A stretch of DNA of 64,000 bases, taken from NCBI RefSeq assembly GCF_023716665.1, contig NZ_CP071860.1, positions 558,001 through 622,000 on the forward strand, given 5' to 3'. Positions within the stretch are counted from its first letter, which is position 1. Each line of letters starts with the position of its first letter. The notes under the pieces are model-generated. The model saw only the letters and a program-made list of their open reading frames with translations. It made no database searches and had not been told where the DNA came from. The position numbers and the translations under genes were made by a program. This DNA is from Vibrio sp. SCSIO 43135 (GTDB lineage: Bacteria; Pseudomonadota; Gammaproteobacteria; Enterobacterales; Vibrionaceae). Positions 54,673 through 63,551 of the stretch are shown here, piece after piece.

Positions 54673-56064
54673 TCACAGTAAAAAAGCGTGCGCTAAAGAC
54701 AGAACACTGAAGAACGAAACAGCGTCGGTTAAGGTGGTCAGCATTGGGCTTGATAGCATGGCAGGGTCGAAGTTGAGCCGCTTTAGAAGCAGGGGTAATG
54801 TCCCGCCGAAAACGACGGCAAGAGTGGAAGACAGTGTGTAAGCGATGGCGATAAGCAATGGCAATCCTGAGTGTTCTCCGCCAAGTGTGAACAGCGTAAG
54901 CAGAGCCAAAACACCACCAATTAGTATTCCATTTATCGCGCCGATTGGAATCTCTTTCACGACGACATACAGCAGATCTCTGACTGAGATCTGCCCAATG
55001 GATAATTCACGTATCGACACCGCAACGGATTGATTCCCTGCCGCTCCAGAAAGATTGGCGACAAGCGGCAGTACTGCCGCTAATACTGCAATTTTTTCTA
55101 TAATGGGTTCGTAGATGGCAATGATCGAAATCGCGGCATAACTTAAAGCAACAGAAGGCAGTAAAAAGGCAAGTCGGCGTAGGTTACGTTTAAGTACTGG
55201 CATGGTGCGAGACTCATCGCCCCCAAATACGCCGGATTGTTCAAGCATTTGCTGCTTAGAGCGTTGGTATAAAGCTTCATTGAGATGCTTAAAACCAATG
55301 ATGCCTATTTGAAAGCCTTGTTCATCAACGATGGGAATGACGGGGTGTAAAGTGGTATCCAGTGTGCTTTTAATCGTATTGAGATCGGCCTCAGGGCTGA
55401 TGACGGGCACCGTTTTATCTATATGTTCTTTCAGAAGTGCCCCGCGTGGTAATAGCAGTACATCACGGATTTTCAGCCCGCCCAAATAGCCACCTTCACT
55501 GTTATGCAAGTAAACGTAGCGCCACTCTAGTCGATCTAACCTGTGCTCTTCTGCGTTTAATATTGCACTCAAACTGTCGGTGGTAGCGTCTGCTGCCAAT
55601 TTGAGAACTTCACTTTTACAAATCCCTCCAGCAGAATCTTGCGGGTAGAGCAGAGCTGCATGCTCTTCGTCTTTCCATGCAGAGGGTAGGGCTTGTTTGA
55701 GTTTTTTTTGTAGGCCGGCTGGCAGTTCATTGAGGAGCAGCCGGCGGTCTGCGGAATGCAAATATTGAAATAGCACTATGGTGTTGCTTTCAGATAGTTG
55801 GCTGAACAGCCATAAAAGCTCGGGATCAGATAAGTGATCAAGTAAGTTGGCAGCAAGACTCGGGTTTACTTCGCTTAGTAGAGTCCAGGTGGCGATACGT
55901 TGCTGGTCAGAGAGCTTCCTTAATACTGATGGCAATTCGACGGGCTTAGCCTCTAAAAGCGTTTGATTCAGTCGCCTAGCCTTTCTTAGAGTTATACACT
56001 CCAGTATTCTTAGGTGCAGATTTTCCGCTTCTTCCGATGAAAAAGATAATGTAATTAATGTCAT
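54673..56064 (-). CDS. mgtE: MgtE-family magnesium transporter/channel
   Basis: 463 residues: an N-terminal MgtE helical domain (about 20-130), a CBS-pair region (about 140-260, with PQDSAGGICKSEVLKLA and DEQGFQIGIIGFKHL) and five C-terminal helices. Pore signatures are LPLVANLSGAAGNQSVAVSI and FDPAMLSSPMLTTLTDAVSF, which carry the Asp and Asn residues that bind Mg2+ in the family. The protein should admit Mg2+ (perhaps Co2+) through the inner membrane, with gating by the cytosolic domains. It follows dedA by 44 bp on the same strand. The start at 56064 is natural. The sequence departs from canonical MgtE in parts, so the exact ion is unproven. Confidence 0.88.
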   Translation of the reverse strand: MTLITLSFSSEEAENLHLRILECITLRKARRLNQTLLEAKPVELPSVLRKLSDQQRIATWTLLSEVNPSLAANLLDHLSDPELLWLFSQLSESNTIVLFQYLHSADRRLLLNELPAGLQKKLKQALPSAWKDEEHAALLYPQDSAGGICKSEVLKLAADATTDSLSAILNAEEHRLDRLEWRYVYLHNSEGGYLGGLKIRDVLLLPRGALLKEHIDKTVPVISPEADLNTIKSTLDTTLHPVIPIVDEQGFQIGIIGFKHLNEALYQRSKQQMLEQSGVFGGDESRTMPVLKRNLRRLAFLLPSVALSYAAISIIAIYEPIIEKIAVLAAVLPLVANLSGAAGNQSVAVSIRELSIGQISVRDLLYVVVKEIPIGAINGILIGGVLALLTLFTLGGEHSGLPLLIAIAYTLSSTLAVVFGGTLPLLLKRLNFDPAMLSSPMLTTLTDAVSFFSVLSLAHAFLL

Positions 56065-56108
56065 ACGTTAAACCTTTGACAATAAGTGAGAATACGATTG
56101 AAGCGATT

Positions 56109-56765
56109 TTATTCGGACGTTTGTAGTTGTCGCCTTTTGGTCGCAAGCCGAACAAATAGGGCGATAAATGCGGTGACCATCAGGAAGAAACTGCCCATTA
56201 AGAACCACTTTGTAATCAACTCTTGATATTGAGAGACGAACGGGTGTCGCATGACCCACTTTCCTACCAACAGCAAACTGAAGACCCAGGTAATTGAGCT
56301 AGTGAAGCTAACAATAATCGTCCTTATTGTGCTGAGTTGTGCAATGCCCATCAACATAGGGGTCAGTACGCGAACAAATGGGACAAACCGCGAAACGAAT
56401 AGGGACAAAAATCCGAACCGGTTTAATAGTTTTTTGGCCTTGGGTAACGATTCATCTGGCAGTGTTTGTTCTGCTTTACGCATGAACGGAGTATTGTGCA
56501 GCCAGCGTCCTTGAAGATACGCAATGATACTGCCCAAAAACGAGGCACAGGTTAGAAGCATTAGAGCGCTTGAAAAGTCAATCGCGCCCAAACCGACCAT
56601 GCCGCCGACAAACAGAACTAGACCGTCACCGGGTAATGGCAAGAAAACAAAACTCGACTCGAGAAAAAGCACGACACCAAGCAAAAGTAATAAAACGTGC
56701 AGTGAGTTCAGTTGAAGTAAGGCATCAAAGTCTTGCAGCCAGATCGCGGAAATAATCTCTTGCAT
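56109..56765 (-). CDS. DedA-family membrane protein
   Basis: 218 residues with four to five hydrophobic helices. DedA signatures are VLFLESSFVFLPLPGDGLVL, the GRWLHN segment and SRFVPFVRVLTPMLMG, with the acidic and Arg residues needed for function. DedA proteins act in membrane homeostasis, and some move undecaprenyl phosphate or phosphatidylethanolamine across the inner membrane. It lies between chaA-like and mgtE genes on the same strand, spaced 57 and 44 bp, likely one unit of cation and lipid transport. Lipid substrate is not known. Confidence 0.92.
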   Translation of the reverse strand: MQEIISAIWLQDFDALLQLNSLHVLLLLLGVVLFLESSFVFLPLPGDGLVLFVGGMVGLGAIDFSSALMLLTCASFLGSIIAYLQGRWLHNTPFMRKAEQTLPDESLPKAKKLLNRFGFLSLFVSRFVPFVRVLTPMLMGIAQLSTIRTIIVSFTSSITWVFSLLLVGKWVMRHPFVSQYQELITKWFLMGSFFLMVTAFIALFVRLATKRRQLQTSE

Positions 56766-56822
56766 GGTAACTCCAGGTTAACGTGGGCTCTGGCTGTTGA
56801 TAGCCAGAGCCCACAATGGGTT

Positions 56823-57914
56823 TTAATCAAACATCAAGATGATGTAGGCAAAGAACAGAATGAGATGGGTTGCACCGTTGAGCGAGTTGGTTCTCCCGCT
56901 ACTAAAGCTCACGCTTGTCATCAATAGCGTTGCGCCTAATAACACCATTTCTGCAGGGGCGAGGCCGAGTTGGATGGGCTCGTTCATTACTCCTGAAATC
57001 AACAGAACAGCGGGAACGGTTAGGGCAATAGTGGCGAGAACTGATCCAAAGAACAGATTCATCGCGCGCTGCAATTGATTGGTCACGGCGGCTTTAACAG
57101 CACCAACCGCTTCGGGTGCGAGAATAATCAAGGCAACAATCAAACCACCTAGAGCGGCAGGCGCCCCCATTTCCGTGATGCCATCGTTAATTGGAATCGC
57201 GAGGCTTTTCGCTAACAAAATCACCACCATCAAATAGCTCACCAGCATAATCGTGTGGAATACATTGCTATGCAGAGGGCCATGATGTTCGTGGTGATCT
57301 TCATTATCGCCATCAATGAAGTAGTCGGTATGGCTGCGTGTTTGAATGAACAAGAAAACCGCATACAAGGCGATCGAAGCCAGCACTAATGTCCAAGTTA
57401 GGCTGGTCGACATGTTACCGAGCGAGTCCATACTGGTGAAGTTAGGCAGTACTAGGCACAGTAACGAAAGTGGAATAATGGCGACCAGATAAGCTTTTAT
57501 TCCATCGAGGTTGTAGCTTTGGGTATGGTACTTCATACCACCGATTAATAAGGTGATACCGACAAAGCCATTGAGCACTGCCATCACGACAGCAAACATG
57601 GTGTCACGTGCTAGGAAAGGGTTTGATTCTCCTGTCAGCATTACGGACGAGACCATGATGACTTCCAGTAAGACTACGGAGAGCGTCAATATGAGCGTTC
57701 CGTATGGGTCGCCAAGTTTTATCGCCAAGGCATCTGAGTGACGAACAACGGAAAAAATGGCGCTCATTACCGCATAAAACAGTATCGCAGTGATCATAAT
57801 ATAGGCGAATTGAGATAATTCTCCTGTGAGTAAGTTGTCGCCGATCAGTTTAAAAAATAGAACGGCAACAATGCCAAGAGGCAGTTTGTATTCTTGTTTG
57901 AGAGCGTTGAGCAT
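56823..57914 (-). CDS. chaA: Calcium/sodium:proton antiporter, ChaA/CaCA type
   Basis: 363 residues with ten to eleven helices and two inverted alpha-repeats. Repeat one has LGDPYGTLILTLSVVLLEVI with an acidic Glu, and repeat two has GGLIVALIILAPEAVGAVKA. The loop between them is rich in acid and His (DGDNEDHHEHHGPLHSN), as in ChaA. It probably expels Ca2+, Na+ or K+ in exchange for protons, which suits a marine bacterium. It is first of the run chaA-dedA-mgtE. A copy of the palindromic repeat lies upstream at about 58067. Confidence 0.9.
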   Translation of the reverse strand: MLNALKQEYKLPLGIVAVLFFKLIGDNLLTGELSQFAYIMITAILFYAVMSAIFSVVRHSDALAIKLGDPYGTLILTLSVVLLEVIMVSSVMLTGESNPFLARDTMFAVVMAVLNGFVGITLLIGGMKYHTQSYNLDGIKAYLVAIIPLSLLCLVLPNFTSMDSLGNMSTSLTWTLVLASIALYAVFLFIQTRSHTDYFIDGDNEDHHEHHGPLHSNVFHTIMLVSYLMVVILLAKSLAIPINDGITEMGAPAALGGLIVALIILAPEAVGAVKAAVTNQLQRAMNLFFGSVLATIALTVPAVLLISGVMNEPIQLGLAPAEMVLLGATLLMTSVSFSSGRTNSLNGATHLILFFAYIILMFD

Positions 57915-58066
57915 GTTGAGCCTTTATTGAGTAACCGAAGGCTCGCTAATGTCCTTTAACGAGAGTAAATCGGGTGAATACTGCAATTTCCTGTGCAGTA
58001 GACGGTTCGTTTAAGTCATGTGTCTAACTATGTTGCTAACTTAAGGTGAACCGATGATTCAGACTA

Positions 58067-58125
58067 TGAATTAGAGAAATTCTTTGTTGCTATTAGACGA
58101 CCGATAGTCGACTAATAGCATTCTA
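58067..58125. repeat. Palindromic repeat, copy B
   Basis: GAATTAGAGAAATTC at 58068-58082, then TTTGTTGC and an inner hairpin TGCTATTAG (58088-58096) / CTAATAGCA (58112-58120). The right arm is degenerate (TTCTAAG). It lies between the starts of chaA and the end of secF. Confidence 0.75.
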
Positions 58126-58153
58126 AGTACACCGTCAGCGCAGCCAGAAAAAG

Positions 58154-59056
58154 CTACGGCATGCTTTCAAGGGATTCAGTTTCTTCTGCTTTATAGTGGA
58201 TTGGTTTCAAGCCCACACACGTTGGTAGGAGTGTGCCAATCGAGATAGAGGACCACGTCCCACTTAAAATTCCGACACACAGTGCAATGGCGAAACCTTC
58301 TAGGGCACTTCCTCCTAACAACCACAACGCTGAGACTGTGACCAAGGTTGTACCTGATGTGACAAGTGTTCGTGACAACGTTGATACGATGGACTGATCG
58401 AGAAGGGCATCGGTCTCACCATCTGGCTTCGCACGAAATACCTCACGGATTCGATCTGAAATGATGATCGAGTCATTCAGGGAGTAGCCCATCACTGCCA
58501 GCAAAGCGGCCAACACGGTTAGGTTGAATTCAATTTGGGTTACCGCAAAGACCCCTAACACAATGACAATGTCGTAAACCAATGCTGCAATTGAACCGAG
58601 CGCCAATCGCCATTCAAATCGATAGCTCAAGTACAGTAAGGTAAGGACAAAACAAGCCAAAATCGCCAAGCCGCCTTGTTCGATCATTTCCAATCCAACC
58701 TGAGGACCAATTACGCTGCTGTTGGCAATGTGAAAATGGCTGTCCATGGGCAACAATGCTTTGCTTAGGGCTTCTCGTAAATCGAGGTCTGTATTGTTGA
58801 AACGCAATTGCCAATGTCCTTCATCGCCCACTGCCGTTACTTGAACATCTTGACTCAGTGCCATATCGAGGTGAGATTTGAACAGAACTTGTGTGACGTC
58901 TGGTTTTGTTTGAATGTCGGCGACGACACCTCCCGTAAAGTCGAGCCCCCAATTGAAACCTCTTATCGCGATTGATGTAATAGAAAGTGTCAGTAGAATC
59001 AGAGATATCATCGTCATCAATCGACGTATTTTGGTGACGTTAATTGATTTGGTCAT
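58154..59056 (-). CDS. secF: Protein translocase subunit SecF (second paralogue)
   Basis: 300 residues. The N-terminal helix is followed by FNWGLDFTGGVV, the SecF marker, a periplasmic domain, and five more helices with MGYSLNDSIIISDRIREVF and TLSRTLVTSGTTLVTVSALW. SecF partners SecD at the SecYEG channel and uses an ion gradient to finish protein export. The start codon overlaps the secD stop by one base (TAATG). Most vibrios carry two secDF sets; this pair, not next to yajC or tgt, is the second type. It ends the unit; no clear terminator follows before the repeat. Confidence 0.94.
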   Translation of the reverse strand: MTKSINVTKIRRLMTMISLILLTLSITSIAIRGFNWGLDFTGGVVADIQTKPDVTQVLFKSHLDMALSQDVQVTAVGDEGHWQLRFNNTDLDLREALSKALLPMDSHFHIANSSVIGPQVGLEMIEQGGLAILACFVLTLLYLSYRFEWRLALGSIAALVYDIVIVLGVFAVTQIEFNLTVLAALLAVMGYSLNDSIIISDRIREVFRAKPDGETDALLDQSIVSTLSRTLVTSGTTLVTVSALWLLGGSALEGFAIALCVGILSGTWSSISIGTLLPTCVGLKPIHYKAEETESLESMP

Positions 59057-60843
59057 TACAGTTTCACCTCATGTGAGGTGTTTCTTCCCCACAAATAATT
59101 GATAAGAATTCGAGACGCAAATACGCCAGTAAATAAGCTAGTCAGTAGGCCTAATCCGAGTGTGATAGCAAAGCCTTGAATTGGACCGTTACCTATCGCA
59201 TACAGAGCGATGGCGACGATCATAGTGGTGAGGTTGGCATCGAAAATTGAAGAGAATGCACTATCGAAGCCTCGATCTATGGCTTGAGAAAAGTTTCTGC
59301 CTTCTCGCATTTTGTCTTTGATGCGTTCGAAGATCAGTACGTTGGTATCGACAGCCATTCCCACGGTTAGTACTAGCCCAGCGATGCCGGGAAGCGTTAG
59401 CACTGCACCCGGAATGAGCGCTAATAGGCCAAACAGACACACTAAATTGATAGTCAGTGCTGCATTTGCAACCCAGCCAAGGCGTCGATACCAGCAAGCA
59501 ATAAACACCAGTGTAAAACCAAGCCCCAAGGCGAGTGCAGCAAAGCCATTTTTGACGTTTTCCGCCCCCAGAGTTGGCCCTATTGTGCGCTCTTCAACAA
59601 TAGTGACAGGAGCGGTGAGAGAGCCTGCTCTTAATAGCAGGGCAAGGTTTTGAGCGTCAGCCATTGAGCCCACACCAGTGATGCGAAAACGGTTCCCCAG
59701 CGTTGACTGAATTGTCGCCACACTGATAACTTCGCTTTGCTCAATGGATTGCCCGGTCTCTGATTGACTGTATTCACTGTAGACTGTCGCCATCAGGTTT
59801 CCGATATTGCTGCGCGAGTGATTGGACATTAGCCGGCCACCCGTACGATCAAGAGTGATGTTAACTTCAGGAGTCCCCATTTCTCCTAGGCTGGCGCGTG
59901 CATCGATAATATGTTCGCCCCCTAAGATACTGTTTCGATGAAGAATGACAGGTCTACCATCTTGGTCATTGATGGATTTTGTTCGTGCAGTGGGATTAGG
60001 TTCCACATGGAAAAACGCTAATGATGCAGTGGCGCCGATAATGTTTTTCGCGGATGTCGGATCTTGCACGCCTGGCAGTTCTATGCGAATTCGATTCTCA
60101 CCTTGTCGCTGGACTGCGGCTTCCGTGATTCCTAGTTCTTCGATGCGGCCTCGCATCGTTTGAAGGTTTTGTGTCACGGTCAGAGTGCGAATGGCGCGTT
60201 TTTCTTCCTCATCCATTGAGATCATTAAGTGCTGACCAGATTGGCGCAGAGTCCAATTTGGATATTGTGTTCTCAAGTGAGTTCGAATATCGCCAAGTAT
60301 TACTTCGTCATATCGAGCAACCACCACCTCTCCGTCTTCTACACGACCGCGTACACGAAACTCCTGACGCAAGTCGTCGATCACTGATGTCGCGTGAGCA
60401 TTAAAAACAGGCGCTAGATCGACGTCTAAGAGAAATTGCACACCACCGCGCAGATCTAATCCAAACTTAATAGGTTGAAAGCCTAGCGAGGTTAGCCAAG
60501 AAGGAGCAGAAGGTTCTAGTGTGAGGGCAATGGTCTCCGATGGGTGGATGAAATCCGACATCAAAGCTTGTGCGGGGGCTTGTTGTCCGCTTGAAGCAAA
60601 TGTCACAACCAACCTATTGTTGTTTTCGCTAACACTGTGAACATCAATGCTACTGTCTACAAGATAACGATATACATCATCAGCCTGTGTCGAATGAGTC
60701 TGGTTTGAAATGTGCAAAGCTTCACGTTCTCCAAATGCAGAAGGCAGGGCGCTGAGAAGCATCAGTACCACAGACAACACGAGAACGATGATCTTCCATT
60801 TCGCCGAATAATTTATGGGTGCGATCGAGCGCTTTAACTTCAT
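59056..60843 (-). CDS. secD: Protein translocase subunit SecD (second paralogue)
   Basis: 595 residues. The first helix (IIVLVLSVVLMLLSALPSAF) is followed by the periplasmic P1 domain with LDLRGGVQFLLDVD and MRGRIEELGI. Five helices follow with GMAVDTNVLIFERIKDKM, whose Asp is needed for cation coupling, and ATIALYAIG-type segments. It works with SecF to pull preproteins across the inner membrane using Na+ or H+. In V. alginolyticus the second SecDF pair is H+-driven and controlled by the arrest peptide VemP. Here the upstream 312 bp hold no VemP-like frame on the minus strand, so control may differ. Which ion drives this pair is not visible. Confidence 0.95.
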   Translation of the reverse strand: MKLKRSIAPINYSAKWKIIVLVLSVVLMLLSALPSAFGEREALHISNQTHSTQADDVYRYLVDSSIDVHSVSENNNRLVVTFASSGQQAPAQALMSDFIHPSETIALTLEPSAPSWLTSLGFQPIKFGLDLRGGVQFLLDVDLAPVFNAHATSVIDDLRQEFRVRGRVEDGEVVVARYDEVILGDIRTHLRTQYPNWTLRQSGQHLMISMDEEEKRAIRTLTVTQNLQTMRGRIEELGITEAAVQRQGENRIRIELPGVQDPTSAKNIIGATASLAFFHVEPNPTARTKSINDQDGRPVILHRNSILGGEHIIDARASLGEMGTPEVNITLDRTGGRLMSNHSRSNIGNLMATVYSEYSQSETGQSIEQSEVISVATIQSTLGNRFRITGVGSMADAQNLALLLRAGSLTAPVTIVEERTIGPTLGAENVKNGFAALALGLGFTLVFIACWYRRLGWVANAALTINLVCLFGLLALIPGAVLTLPGIAGLVLTVGMAVDTNVLIFERIKDKMREGRNFSQAIDRGFDSAFSSIFDANLTTMIVAIALYAIGNGPIQGFAITLGLGLLTSLFTGVFASRILINYLWGRNTSHEVKL

Positions 60844-61033
60844 ATTGATTGCATCTTATTGATTAACGCATACGTAAATAGCATCAAGCTTATTTATTAG
60901 ATGAGCACCGGTATTCATCATGTATGAGTTGAAACTAAAGGGTTGAAAGGCTTCCGATGGTGATTTCGGTTTTATCGATAAACCTAACTATTGGTTACCG
61001 AGCTATCTTAGTTTCTTGGCTCAATAGAGCTAT

Positions 61034-61093
61034 GGGTTAGAGAAATTCATATTTGCTTTGCTCAACTTTTCATATATGAATTTCTCTAATTCC
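61034..61093. repeat. Palindromic repeat, copy C
   Basis: TTAGAGAAATTCATAT (61037-61052) and its exact inverse ATATGAATTTCTCTAA (61074-61089) enclose 21 bp, making a 16-bp perfect stem. The element lies in the 312-bp region between divergent secD (60843) and the gene at 61156. That region otherwise shows no identifiable feature besides the expected promoters. Confidence 0.85.
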
Positions 61094-61155
61094 TCGCAGA
61101 GATTCGGTTTGTTTAAAACAATCGATTCTGAGTTAATTATTGAGGATAAACCTAC

Positions 61156-61473
61156 GTGGATTGCACAATATATTTAAACGACCGCAAATATAGAATTTGC
61201 GATATTGGTGATGGGAGATGCACTCTAGTGCTCAGTTATGCAGAAGGTATAGATTCATTGCATGAGCACTTTAGCCATCAGTTTCTTGAGATAGAAAGAA
61301 TGATAGTTATCGATATATCAATATGTTGGAGTGGGGAAATTGACACACTGTATGAAAAGGAACGCTGTGAATTGATCGGGGATGTTCGATTATTAACTAA
61401 CATCTATTGGCTTGATGACTTTGAAATTAAAACCGATAAAGGACAAGCAATATATCTGGGCGATTTTGCTTAG
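61156..61473 (+). CDS. Small hypothetical protein
   Basis: 105 residues starting with GTG after a GAGG site 11 bp upstream. The protein is acidic with alternating beta and helical stretches (YLNDRKYRICDIGDGRCTLV, IYWLDDFEIKTDKGQAIYLG) and four Cys residues. There is no signal peptide or membrane segment. I do not recognise a family. It is A/T-richer than most of the window. It lies between two copies of the palindromic repeat (copies C and D). Confidence 0.55.
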   Translation: MDCTIYLNDRKYRICDIGDGRCTLVLSYAEGIDSLHEHFSHQFLEIERMIVIDISICWSGEIDTLYEKERCELIGDVRLLTNIYWLDDFEIKTDKGQAIYLGDFA

Positions 61474-61542
61474 CACCTTCGAACGAATCGCATGACGTAA
61501 ATTATTTATTCGAATTAATACTATGACTGATTAGCCAAAAAT

Positions 61543-61557
61543 GACTTTCTCTAATTC
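61543..61557. repeat. Palindromic repeat, copy D (right half only)
   Basis: GACTTTCTCTAATTC, one mismatch from the repeat right arm GAATTTCTCTAATTC. The left arm is missing. It lies about 90 bp upstream of the alkylsulfatase-like gene. Confidence 0.65.
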
Positions 61558-61644
61558 ATCGAACTAATAGTTGAGGTTGGGTGTAATAGTGGCATCGAAC
61601 GGGTTACCCCCCGAAAGTGTTCCCTTATTTAGAAGAATGACATC

Positions 61645-63405
61645 ATGCGAAAAAAAAACCTAAGTAGTATTCTATTACTTTCTGCTTCATTTGTTGCGGT
61701 TGCCGACCAATACAATCTATCTCTTAAGTATGACCCTATTGTTATGGACAATGGAGCTATCACCACAAAACCTGCAGCAATGGTCGATCAACTATGGGAT
61801 GTAGACACGCAATCAGTCACTAAAATAACAGATGGTGTATACCGTATTGCCGGTTGGGGTATAGGTAACGTTATCGCAGTAGAGGCTCCTGAAGGTTGGA
61901 TTATTGTCGATACGGGAGACGATTTAAAAGTAGCTCAAGAGCAACGCAAGCAGTTAGAGAAAAAGCTGAATCAAGTAATTGATGTTCGCGCTGTTCTTTA
62001 TACCCATTCGCATTATGTGTGGGGTACACAGGCGTGGAGCAATGATAAAACCACGGTTTATGCACATGAGTGGATGGAGAAACACCTTTTTGCTGATAAT
62101 GGCGTTAGTCCTTTAGCTGGAAACTTTTCTACTCGAGCCGCAATTCAATTTGGTCTATTACACCCAGAAAGTGGTCCTGATACTTTTCCAAACAAGCTTG
62201 GCTTTACAATTGACAAACTAGTGGGGGAAAAAGGCTACCAATCTCCGACCGTTACTTTTGAGCACAACCAAGTTGAAACCCACACAATTGCTGGGATGGA
62301 GGTGATTGTTTTACCTAGCCCTACAGATGTGACAGACAGCGTTGCCTACTACTTCCCAGCGAAAGGCCTTATGGTGACCAATGCCATGAATGCAGGGTCA
62401 ATTTTTAACCTCTATACTTTGCGCGGAGATCGGTATCGTGACCCTATTCGACTTGTAGATGCTGCAGATTTGGTCCTTTCCTATGACTTTAACTATCACG
62501 TTGACATACACGGTGCTGCCAATGTGACGAAAGAAACTGCGGAAAATGCAATTTATGAGTTTCGTGACTCGATGCAACTGATACACGATCAAACAATACG
62601 AGCGATAAAGCTTGGAAATGATGCTCAAGGCGCTGCCGAGTTTGTTTATATGCCAGCTAACTTGCGAGTGGATAAAGAAACCTATGGACAAGTTGAAAGT
62701 CATGTTAAGCAAGTCTATCACGGTGTTATGGGCTGGAACGGTTGGGATGTGTACGACATCAATCCATTGCCGACACAAGCTTTTGCTCATCAATTCATTG
62801 GCAGCTTAGGTGGGATCGAGTTAGCCAATAAAATGGCCAGGCAATCAAATCAGAAACAAACATTGGAAGGGTGGCAGTGGTCGCTATATTTGACTTCACA
62901 AATACTTGAAATTGAACCAAATAGCGAAGAGGCCAAACAGTCTCGTGCGGATGCGGCTCGAGCATTAGGGCAACGTACCAGCTCAGCCAACGCTCGCGGA
63001 TTCTATATTTCTGAAGCATTACTTCATGAAGGGAAGCTTTCATTTGGTGAGCATCAATTGGATAACTATCAAACTCTAACTCAGTTACTTGGAGCCATAA
63101 CTACTGAAAAGCTAGAGAATTCTCCGATAGAAAGTAATGTCGAGTACATCCGTTATTTGGTGGATCCACGCAAAGCGGAAGGCTTGTCTTCTGAGTTCAA
63201 CCTAAATATGAGTGATAGTGAACATGCGTTCGGTATTCAGCTTCGAAATGGCATTGTTCAAATTAGTTCTCAATTAAATTCAGGGGTTACCGTTAATCTA
63301 TCCCACTCTGAGTGGAGTGAAGTGTTATTAGGCGAGACAGAGTTTAAGCAACTAGACGACTCGTTGGCAGACTTTGATACCGCACTGACTATAACCACTC
63401 ACTAA
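61645..63405 (+). CDS. Exported alkylsulfatase-like MBL-fold protein with altered metal site
   Basis: 586 residues resembling linear alkylsulfatases (SdsA1/BDS1). A short signal (SSILLLSASFVAVA) precedes the MBL domain (GNVIAVEAPEGWIIVDTGDD), a dimerisation domain (about 340-450) and a C-terminal SCP2-like domain (about 470-586, with YLVDPRKAEGLSSEFNLNMS). In active enzymes the motif is HSHxDH; here it is HSHYVWG at 121-127, so the Asp and His zinc ligands are Val and Trp. The two Glu ligands of SdsA1 also appear changed (TDVTDSVAYYFP and VTNAMNAGS). HNLLTLRG-type sequence remains as FNLYTLRGDRYRDP. It may be a pseudo-enzyme or use a different chemistry. The ATG at 61645 lacks a strong ribosome site. 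Confidence 0.8.
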   Translation: MRKKNLSSILLLSASFVAVADQYNLSLKYDPIVMDNGAITTKPAAMVDQLWDVDTQSVTKITDGVYRIAGWGIGNVIAVEAPEGWIIVDTGDDLKVAQEQRKQLEKKLNQVIDVRAVLYTHSHYVWGTQAWSNDKTTVYAHEWMEKHLFADNGVSPLAGNFSTRAAIQFGLLHPESGPDTFPNKLGFTIDKLVGEKGYQSPTVTFEHNQVETHTIAGMEVIVLPSPTDVTDSVAYYFPAKGLMVTNAMNAGSIFNLYTLRGDRYRDPIRLVDAADLVLSYDFNYHVDIHGAANVTKETAENAIYEFRDSMQLIHDQTIRAIKLGNDAQGAAEFVYMPANLRVDKETYGQVESHVKQVYHGVMGWNGWDVYDINPLPTQAFAHQFIGSLGGIELANKMARQSNQKQTLEGWQWSLYLTSQILEIEPNSEEAKQSRADAARALGQRTSSANARGFYISEALLHEGKLSFGEHQLDNYQTLTQLLGAITTEKLENSPIESNVEYIRYLVDPRKAEGLSSEFNLNMSDSEHAFGIQLRNGIVQISSQLNSGVTVNLSHSEWSEVLLGETEFKQLDDSLADFDTALTITTH

Positions 63406-63495
63406 CATAACGCTTTCGTGTTTTTAGATCATTCAATGGTGGCGAATGTTTGAGCCACCATTTTATGTTTACTAATTTTTGGTAAGTCGTTTGAG

Positions 63496-63525
63496 GATCC
63501 GCTTGGAGTGTCCACCAAGCGGATC
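63496..63525 (-). terminator. Hairpin downstream of dld
   Basis: Stem GATCCGCTTGG / CCAAGCGGATC with an 8-base loop, about 27 bp beyond the dld stop on the minus strand. The hairpin at 48877-48908 is its counterpart, with base changes that keep pairing (GAGCC/GGCTC against GATCC/GGATC). Confidence 0.8.
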
Positions 63526-63551
63526 TGTCGTATCGTAAATTACGCTTGTCA

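Noticed and set aside
60844..61155. VemP-like regulatory peptide upstream of secD
   Set aside because: No minus-strand frame of adequate length or signal peptide was found.
49048..63551. Integrase or transposase within the block between the dld repeats
   Set aside because: Every sizeable frame was read and none resembles a recombinase.
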